From: Molanna angustata
Taxonomy: Eukaryota; Arthropoda; Insecta; Trichoptera; Molannidae
Assembly (NCBI GenBank): GCA_963576475.1
Contig: OY754984.1
Coordinates: 17,019,775 to 17,083,774 of the forward strand
DNA length: 64,000 nucleotides
Direction of reading: 5' to 3'
Under the pieces are notes generated by a model. It made no database searches. It saw only the letters and a program-made list of their open reading frames with translations, and was not told the DNA's origin. Shown in pieces: positions 56,710 to 64,000 of this stretch. Position 1 is the first letter of the stretch. Every line of letters starts with the position of its first letter. Position numbers and translations under genes: made by a program.

Positions 56710-57508
56710 CTGTGTGTCTGTGTGTCTGTGTGTCCGTCCCCCCCTTATAACTTTTGATCCGCTCAATTTACAGAGACTAAAATTTCAGAATATATAAACA
56801 GTTACAGGCCTACAAAACTTTTATACTCAGAATTTTGAATTTTTGTTTCAGTCAGGGGTTATTAACTTTTGAATTTTTATTTTATTTTTCCATATATCTC
56901 AGAAACCATAAACGCTAGAACGCTGAAAATTGGTACAAACATAGACAAATACAAAATCTCAAATTAGTTTTTTCAAAAAAATTCCAGGGTTTCTCAAACA
57001 TTTTTTATTAAGAAAAATATTTTTTTTATGATAAATTTATGAGTTTAACTGCCTATATTTCCAAAACTTTTACAATTATCGAAAAAAGCCGAAACACCCC
57101 AACTAGATAATTTAATTTTCTATAAAAAATATTACCATTGTAGTAGAAGATCTCAATTTTTTTTTTACAATTTTATTAAAAATTGAATTTAGTGACGACA
57201 TCGCTTCATACATTTTGTATGGTAGTCACCTATACACAATATCAAAGAAGACTTAATAGTTTGATACTTCATCTCTAAACATACAATATACATATACCAT
57301 CATGCTGTTTTCATATTCCGGGTAGGAAAAAAAGACTGACCTCCATACTAACCTATCTTGACTACCTAGGTACATGTGTTGTATAGAAAACTAAATATCA
57401 TAAAATAATAAATAATTTGTATTTATGGGTTTATAGTTTGGTACATATTCTTCAACTATACATACTATCGCTATCGACAGTTGGATCTCATGTGTTACAT
57501 GCAACTAG
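56472..57508 (+). mobile_element. Helentron-like element, copy C
   Basis: Same order as copy B: TCCAACTGTCGATTTG head, ACACCAACTTAGAGG, GT array (56675-56730), C run, GTGACGACATCGCTTC, and ATCGACAGTTGGAT near the end with TTACATGCAACTAG at 57508. About 1,037 bp. Preceded by T rather than A. Confidence 0.87.
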
Positions 57509-57510
57509 TT

Positions 57511-57894
57511 TTATATAAAAAATATTAACATTGTAGCAGTACATCTCAAATTTTTTTTAACAATTTTTATAAAAATTGAATTTAGTGACGACATCGCTTC
57601 ATACAATTTGTATGGTAGTCACCTATACACAATATCAAAGAAGACTTAATAGTTTGATACTTCATCTCTAAACATACAATATACATATACCATCATGCTG
57701 TTTTCATATTCCGGGTAGGAAAAAAAGGCTGACCTCCATACTATCCTATCTTGACTACCTAGGTACATGTGTTGTATAGAAAACTAAATATCATAAAATA
57801 ATAAATAATTTGTATTTATGGGTTTGGTACTTATTCTTCAACTATACATACTATCGCTGTCGACAGTTGGATCCCATGTGTTACATGCAACTAG
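57511..57894 (+). mobile_element. Helentron-like element, 3'-half copy directly after copy C
   Basis: Begins inside the element (TTTTATATAAAAAATATTAA, matching copy B from about 28170) and runs to CATGCAACTAG at 57894. It abuts the end of copy C. Its text is closer to copy B than to C (GTAGCAGTACATCTC and GTCGACAGTTGGATCC). Confidence 0.85.
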
Positions 57895-57977
57895 TAATTA
57901 AAAAAAACATTGATCGGTATAAAAAATTGAAAAAGTAACATGCTGTGTAATGAAACAAATAAAATAATGTGTTGTTA

Positions 57978-59027
57978 TCCAACTGTCGATTTGTTCAGGA
58001 GAACTTTGTTCTCTTAACATATCGACAATGTATCAAGCCAGAATACGCGAGAATTGTATGGAGAGGTCTACTTTTTTTACGGCATTTCCAACTTTGAAGT
58101 CAAAAAACACCAACTTAGAGGCTTCGCAGCATATATGTTCCATTTACGGATTTACTCAGAATTCGCAGTAGAACATTTCGTGTGTCTGTGTGTGTGTCTG
58201 TGTGTGTGTCTGTGTGTGTGTGTGTCTGTGTGTGTGTCTGTGTGTGTGTCTGTGTGTGTGTCCGTCCCCCCCTTATAACTTTTGATCCGCTCAATTTACA
58301 GAGCCCAAAATTTCAGAATATATAAACAGTTATAGGCCTACAAAACTTTTATACTCAGAATTTTGAATTTTTGTTTCAGTCAGGGGTTATCAACTTTTGA
58401 ATTTTTATTTTATTTTTCCATATATCTCAGAAACCATAAAAGGTAGAACGTTGAAAATTGGTACAAACATAGAAAAATACAAAATCTCAAATGAGTTTTT
58501 TCTAAAAAATTCCAGGGTTTCTCAAACATTTTTTATTAAGAAAAATATTTTTTTTATGATAAATTTATGAGTTTAACTGCCTATATTTCCAAAACTTATA
58601 CAATTATCGAAAAAAGCCGAAACACCCCAATTAGATAATTTAATTTTCTATAAAAAATATTACAATTGTAGTAGGAGATCTCAATTTTTTTTCAATAATT
58701 TTTTTAAAAATTGAATTTAGTGACGACATCGCTTCATACATTTTGTATGGCAGTCGCCTATACATAATATGTAAGAAGACTTAATAGCTTGATACTTCAT
58801 CTCCAAACATACATACCATCATGCTATTTTCATATTCTGGGTAGGAAAAACGGAACTTCCTCCATACTATCCTATCTTGACATACATACCTACATATGTT
58901 GTATAGAAAACAAAATATCTGCAATATTCAATAATTTGTATTTATGGGTTTATAGTTTGGTACATATTCTTCAACTATACATACTATCGCTATCGACAGT
59001 TGGATCTCATGTGTTACATGCAACTAG
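57978..59027 (+). mobile_element. Helentron-like element, copy D
   Basis: Complete: TCCAACTGTCGATTTG after an A, GT array with CTGTGTGTG pattern (58180-58262), C run, body, ATCGACAGTTGGAT and TTACATGCAACTAG before a T. 1,050 bp, non-coding. The 74-aa and 95-aa frames across it are by-products. Confidence 0.88.
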
Positions 59028-59267
59028 TAATAATAAAATAATATTTAGTCACAGCTTCGCGTCACGTATCATTTAAGGTTATTACAATTTTGACAGATGC
59101 GTTATAGACAATAACCATAGAAAAACGTAAAATATATCTATAGTTGAAGATTACGTAACTGACGTTTCATTTTGCACTGAAATACGCGAATGAAATTTAA
59201 TCTTCCCTAAACTTTTAACTTGGATTACAAAATCCAACGATTTAAGGGCCAACTGATATCTCGGGCC

Positions 59268-59630
59268 TATGTCAATGTAACATGTACTTACTTGTATAAA
59301 ATCCATCCGTTTGTGAAATATGTACTTACTGTTACTGAAATATTAAAAAAATAAGAAGAAGAATGTAATTTTTTTTTCAAAAATATTCCCGGTTATAGGT
59401 TGAACAAATCGTCGAGTTTCATTGTAATCAGATGGATGGTATAAGAGCACAAAAAAGACTTACAAAGACACGAATAATACTAAAATCTGCAATTTTAACC
59501 TATACATAGAAAGGGGATGCGCATGGGTAAACGAAACCACCCCAGGTGCCAGACTAACCTTTTTCATACCTATATTCAATAAGGAAAAATATATAAAATG
59601 AATTCATTAAAAAATGAATTGTTTTTTGAC
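59268..59630. repeat. Outer inverted arm, right, with extra interior
   Basis: 59480-59625 is the inverse of 53461-53613 (AGGTGCCAGACTAACC, TGCAATTTTAACC). 59268-59480 would be the interior of that outer element. It includes TCGTCGAGTTTCATTGTAAT, inverse of a phrase in the Helitron near 51206. Confidence 0.6.
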
Positions 59631-60034
59631 GTTGCTATCTCTGAGACTATAACTACATAATGTAGATAAAGACTTGTCTTAGTTTCTAAAGACGTGTGTG
59701 ACTTGTTTATGTTTGGTTTAGTGTTTTATGTATTTTTGAAAATTTATGAAGAATCTGATATAAAAATAATAATACAAACAAAATAAAAGGTTTTACATAC
59801 AAAAATTAAAATAACAGTTTTAACCCACAACGAGTTTTTATTTTTAAGGCAATAAACCCTCAAAATTAAACAAAAAATTGCCAACTAAAAGCTTACTTCA
59901 ATCAATGTTGTGTTAAACGCAATTCGATTCATAATTACGTTATTTTACGTAGGTACCAATAATCAGTCCGTCGAGGCAAAACACGCACCCCCCATTTGCT
60001 ATGTAACATTTTGTTTTAATTTTGTATTTAGTTT
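59631..60034. other. Spacer
   Basis: No gene recognised. Confidence 0.4.
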
Positions 60035-60190
60035 GAATTTGACCTCTGATGATGCTGACGGAGTCCAGTGAAAGCGCTTAGGCATTAAAAATAAATACTC
60101 ATTGTGGATTAAAACTGCGTTATTTTAATTAAAAATAAAACCTTTTATTTTACAATTATGAACTTCCACTGTGTTAACAAAAAAACAATA
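60035..60190 (+). repeat. PLE-type tail, single copy, hammerhead-like core
   Basis: ACCTCTGATGATGCTGACGG then TCCAGTGAAAGCGCTTAGGC: the CTGATGA at about 60047 and GAAA at about 60071 are in the order expected of a hammerhead core. ACTCATTGTGGATTAAAACT and ATGAACTTCCACTGTGTTAA follow, as at 51660-51740. Stem II pairing is weak. Confidence 0.6.
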
Positions 60191-60264
60191 AATCTAATAA
60201 AAATAATAATTTAGGCAATTTATCTAGCGCTGTTTCATGAATATATCACCTCAAAGACTATGAA

Positions 60265-60340
60265 TCATTTTTTTTTAACAAAAAATGAATATGTCCTTGT
60301 TAAAACAAGTACATCGCTACTCCCACCACCACCCGCTCCG
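60265..60340 (-). repeat. SINE family C tail fragment
   Basis: AAAAATGAATATGTCCTTGT then TAAAACAAGTACAT matches 7845-7872. The tRNA head is absent; ACCACCACCCGCTCC at 60322 also occurs at 5319. Confidence 0.6.
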
Positions 60341-61204
60341 CGTGTATGTACTTAATAAGTAGGAGCCAAACTAGGAAGCGGTTTGAAGATTATGAGAGAA
60401 AGCCTATATTTTATCCTTTCGGGGATTTAAGGCCAATGCAGATTGCGAAGATGATGAGAGATGTGAGAAAACCTGTAGGCTCCAGTGACGGGCCTAGCTG
60501 CAGCATTTGAAACTGACTGAATATTATTAATATCTTTTTTGGTAAATTCGTATATAATCCTGTAACGGGAGATAACAAAGGCTCTTATGTATTTTTTTTA
60601 AATCCATAGCAAGCTAAGACATACGCAAAGAAACGAGTAGATAATTCATTATAATATTGTATTGTATACCTATGTATATTAAAGAGCTTAACTCAATACA
60701 TAGCCCAGCCATGTTATTTTTGTTAAGTGAAAATAACGACTTACAGTTTGGAAAAAAAAATTCAATTGAATAAGAAGTAAATTCCTTTCAAATTCACAAC
60801 AACAAAGAAACGTAAAATAAATACATAAATCCTCGTTTGATTCCATTGGACGTCTATATAATATTACATATTGTTCAGAAATTTTGTTATTGAATTATTC
60901 AGTCGGAATATATAGGTATATTTTTTTTCAAATTCGTGTGCGGTATTTTTTCACGTAAAATAATCGTAAAAACGTTATGATTTATAAATTTGTGTAAAAA
61001 CGTAGAGGATTTATGTACCTAATATCGGATTGAAACTAGCAAAAAATATTATATTTGATATGAGACGGATTTCACTTACATATTTCCTTTATTTTATTTT
61101 ATTTTATTTCGTTTTATAATATATACACAAAATGAATTACCAGCATATAGACCAGTAAAGACTCCAGACATTACCAAATATTAATCATTTTTATAACTAG
61201 GTAA
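60341..61204. other. Spacer
   Basis: No gene recognised; TTTTA runs at 61090-61115. Confidence 0.4.
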
Positions 61205-61655
61205 GAATTAATTAATCAACGAATAAATAAATAAATAAATCAACCAATAAATAAATGAATGAACAAATACTTATGTAATTAAACAAATAACAATAGAAAT
61301 GAAATTAAGTGAAGTAATATATAAATCAAGAAATAAATCAGCCAATAAATAAATGAATGAACAAATATTCAATTAGACAAATAGCAATAGAAATGAAATT
61401 AAGTGAAGTAATAAATAAATCAGCCAATAAATAAATTAATGAACAAATACTCAATCAAACAAATAACAATAGAAATGAAATTAAGTGAAGTAATAAATAA
61501 ATCAAGAAATAAATCAACCAATAAATAAATAAATCAACAAATACTCAATTAAACAAATAATAATAGAAATGAAATTAAGTGAAGTAATAAATAAATCAAG
61601 AAATAAATCAACCAATAAATATATTAATGAACAAATACTCAATTAAACAAATACA
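61205..61655 (+). repeat. 94-bp minisatellite, about 4.5 units
   Basis: The anchor AATAGAAATGAAATTAAGTG starts at 61292, 61386, 61468 and 61562 (spacing 94, 82, 94). The 82-bp unit lacks a CAAGAAATAAAT-type 12-mer. A fifth anchor at 61786 is separated by a palindrome. Rich in AATAAATAAATC. Confidence 0.92.
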
Positions 61656-61661
61656 AATATT

Positions 61662-61739
61662 ATTAATAACAATAAAATAACTTTGTACTAACCACTTTAT
61701 AAAAAGTGGTTAGTACAAAGTTATTTTATTGTTATTAAT
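61662..61739. mobile_element. 78-bp palindrome inside the minisatellite
   Basis: The arms ATTAATAACAATAAAATAAC and inverse are complete to the centre, apart from one mismatched pair at 61699/61702. It interrupts the 94-bp array between the fourth and fifth anchors, so it probably inserted later as a foldback MITE. Confidence 0.8.
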
Positions 61740-61799
61740 TAACGATGGAGCCACAAAATAATAATTTCGCATTTGATAAAATAAAAATAGAAATGAAAT

Positions 61800-62799
61800 T
61801 AAGTGAAGTAATCGAACAACATAGGTCCGAATGCAGAGTCCTACCTAAATGTGCATTCTAAATATTAACCATGTTTTCATTGCACAGTCGCTCACTTAAG
61901 TTAGAAGATCACGTGGCTTCCTAACTGGAGGATGCTACGACGTTTTTCTATGAGAATTACATTACAGAGACATATCTAAATACTTAGCGCATGCGCATCG
62001 GCGTAAACTAACATTTGCGAATTGTCAAAAAGTAAGGTTGATAGCCAGGAACCGTACGAGTAGTTTAATACTAAAATACGAGATTATTTCGGTGGATGAT
62101 GATTTTATCGGCTTCGTTCAATATGTATTTGGTAATTTTGTCAAATCAAATACCAAACAGAGTATTCAGCGATCCATACGAGATTCCAAAAATTCTGTGG
62201 AATTTCAAAAACAATCGTGACATCGAGCTGTCAGTGTGAGGGTGTGAAGTTGGTTACATTTATGTTTGTGTTGTTATAGCAAAAAACATTTTAAACGTCA
62301 AACGTCAGAAAAGAGATAGATAGCTTTCTAAGCCCATAGAAAGCTATATATCTCTTTCCTTCATACACAATAATGTGAAATTCTACGCCATCGACCTTGA
62401 GTTTGGCGTAGTATTTAGTAGGTATTTAGTTAGTGATGTCTCTGCAACGCAATTGCTAACTTAAGAATACTTAATACTCCAGTGAGGTTAAGAGTTAGTA
62501 TTTAGGTACCTAGGACTGTGCATTCGGGTCCTACAATACTTATGTTACGTGATTAGGGAGCGGATGACATATGTAGATATCTACGTTTTTTGTCTTCTGC
62601 TACTGATAATACCTAACTATATCTGTTACTAAAAGATAAATGTTTATAATTCAAGCATGTGACCAGGTGACCAGTGACTTGAAAACTAATTAATCAAGAA
62701 AGCCAAATTACCAACAGTCAAACGGTTTTTATTATCAAATTTACTGATACATAAGCAATATTTCACATTGACATATAAATGTAGTAACGCTATGTTTGG
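61800..62799. other. Spacer with a small hairpin
   Basis: The 60-aa frame at 62038-62220 has no domain. An imperfect hairpin with AGAGATAGATAGCTTTCTA lies at about 62311-62355. Confidence 0.4.
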
Positions 62800-63232
62800 G
62801 CGTTGAATATGTTAATGCGTTTTAGACATCGAAAGTATCGAAACGTCCTTTATTGGTTCGTCAACAACCCTGAATAATTCTCTGAAAAAAGTCCGTTGGT
62901 ATGTTGGTCACACATGCATTAATGTATTTGAAACTTCCGGTGTTGAATATTATGTTATTGTGTTTTTGGTATCGAAAATGCCAAAACGTCTAGTGTTGGT
63001 TCCGGTGCGTTGTGACGACCCTAAATTCTCAGAAAAAAAGTCCGTTGATAGGTTGGCTACACATGCTGATATGTTTCGGCGTTTAATAGGTATTATGTTA
63101 ATGCGTTTTTGGCATCAAAAGTGTCAAAACGTCCAGTGTTGGCTCCTACATATATGTTATGGCAACCCTAAATTCTCTGAAAAAAGTCTGCGAGTTGGTT
63201 ACTTACACTCAATGTTGGTTGGTTTTCAAGAA
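62800..63232 (+). repeat. 143-bp tandem repeat, three units
   Basis: The anchor AAACGTC occurs at 62841, 62984 and 63127, exactly 143 bp apart. Each unit has ATGTTAATGCGTTTTTGGCA, AACGTC.AGTGTTGG, CAACCCTAAATTCTCTGAAA and GTCCGTTGGTA.GTTGG. Units diverge noticeably. The 96-aa frame is a by-product. Confidence 0.9.
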
Positions 63233-63629
63233 AATGTTAGTGGGAAGTAAGTATACCTAAGTATGTTTATTTCTGTAGGAATCCCCCATAGGCTTAGTTG
63301 TCTGCCGTCTCCGCTATCATGTCTTATAAGGAAAGTAGAGGATTTCATAAAGGATGACATATTTGATTAATGTCTTTGCAACCCAAGATCTTACTTACAT
63401 ATAAATACATAGTTGAAGTGGTGGTGTCAGTGCTTCGAAACCTCTGAAAGTTTATAATATCCTGATACACCACGGATATTAATTATAAAACATTCCTCTT
63501 TTCAATATTTTTATAGCCGGGCTGATGTGTTAATAAGAGTTCGAGAAGTGACTACTGTATTTAAGGTGATCTGCTAAATGAACAATGATGAGTTATTGGT
63601 AATAAATCCGACATATTTTTAAAATCTAC
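63233..63629. other. Spacer
   Basis: No gene recognised. Confidence 0.4.
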
Positions 63630-64000
63630 CTACATTGCATGTAACACATGAAATCCAACAGTCAATAGCGACAGTATGTATACCAAGTTGAAGAATACGT
63701 ACCAAACAATCATCCCAAAAAACCAAATTATTGAATATTTTAAGATATTTTGCTATGATTACAAAACATTTAGGTATGTATGTGAAGATAGGATAGTATG
63801 GAGGTGATACCTTTTTTCCTACCCAGAATATGAAAACAGCATGATGGTATAAATGTTTGTTTGGAGATTAAGTATCAAACTATTGAGAATCCCCGTAGAT
63901 ATTGTGTTCTGTACATTATACTGTCATACAAATTGTATGAAACGATGTCACTAAATTCAATTTAAAATCGATAAAAAAAGTTTGAATAGACTATCTAGTT
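63630..64000 (-). mobile_element. Helentron-like element, copy F, cut by window end
   Basis: Minus-strand 3' end: GTTACATGCAATG (CTAG lost), TGACTGTTGGATTT, then GTAGGAAAAAAGG and GTTTCATACAATTTGTATGA in the order of the other copies. More diverged than B, C and D. It continues beyond base 64000. Confidence 0.8.

Overview
The window is AT-rich, repeat-dense DNA from a eukaryote, most likely an arthropod and probably an insect. The reasons are non-LTR retrotransposon tails of insect type, tRNA-derived SINEs, Penelope-like elements (PLEs), Helitron/Helentron-like elements and many terminal-inverted-repeat MITEs. There are no operons, no ribosomal-RNA genes and no CRISPR array, and I find no intact host protein-coding gene. 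Most long open frames are read-through of simple repeats (TA, TTTA and GT arrays) or shadows of repeats. The order of insect is not decidable; frequent GGTACCTA-type motifs would fit Lepidoptera but prove nothing.

Layout. 1-5.3 kb: a LINE reverse-transcriptase (RT) scrap at the left edge, a broken PLE endonuclease with a hammerhead-like tail, and two LINE 3' ends. 5.3-10.3 kb: a 41-bp minisatellite, a tRNA-Thr-like SINE, the first Helentron-like element with a LINE inside it, and a SINE tail amplified as a 110-bp tandem array. 10.3-16.8 kb: several LINE C-termini, a 327-bp TAAA array shared by two converging LINE ends, and a PLE-type inverted repeat. 16.8-26.3 kb: SINEs, a TTAA-flanked MITE, repeated copies of a roughly 550-bp TIR element (here called the CCTCACTAAC family), and more LINE ends. 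26.3-35.7 kb: Helentron copy B, a PIF/Harbinger element carrying a truncated transposase, a perfect 104-bp palindrome, and a LINE with an internal inversion. 35.7-46.5 kb: LINE ends, a Helentron copy split by a LINE with target-site duplication, a SINE split by a hAT-like MITE, and a PLE endonuclease remnant between inverted tails. 46.5-53.4 kb: four well-bounded DNA elements (TTA, TTA and TTAA target duplications, plus one canonical Helitron) and minisatellites. 53.4-59.6 kb: a nested stack, in which an inverted-repeat element holds a Harbinger-like element, which in turn holds a head-to-head pair of PLEs between two TA arrays and three Helentron units. 59.6-64 kb: a PLE tail, 94-bp and 143-bp minisatellites, and the end of another Helentron.

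Nothing here works as a pathway. The interest lies in structure: several insertions can be removed in silico to restore the interrupted host repeat, PLE tails recur as inverted pairs, a LINE 3' hairpin covaries between two copies, and one 682-bp inverted repeat appears essentially identical between its arms. Frames were read by eye, so boundaries of degraded elements are approximate.
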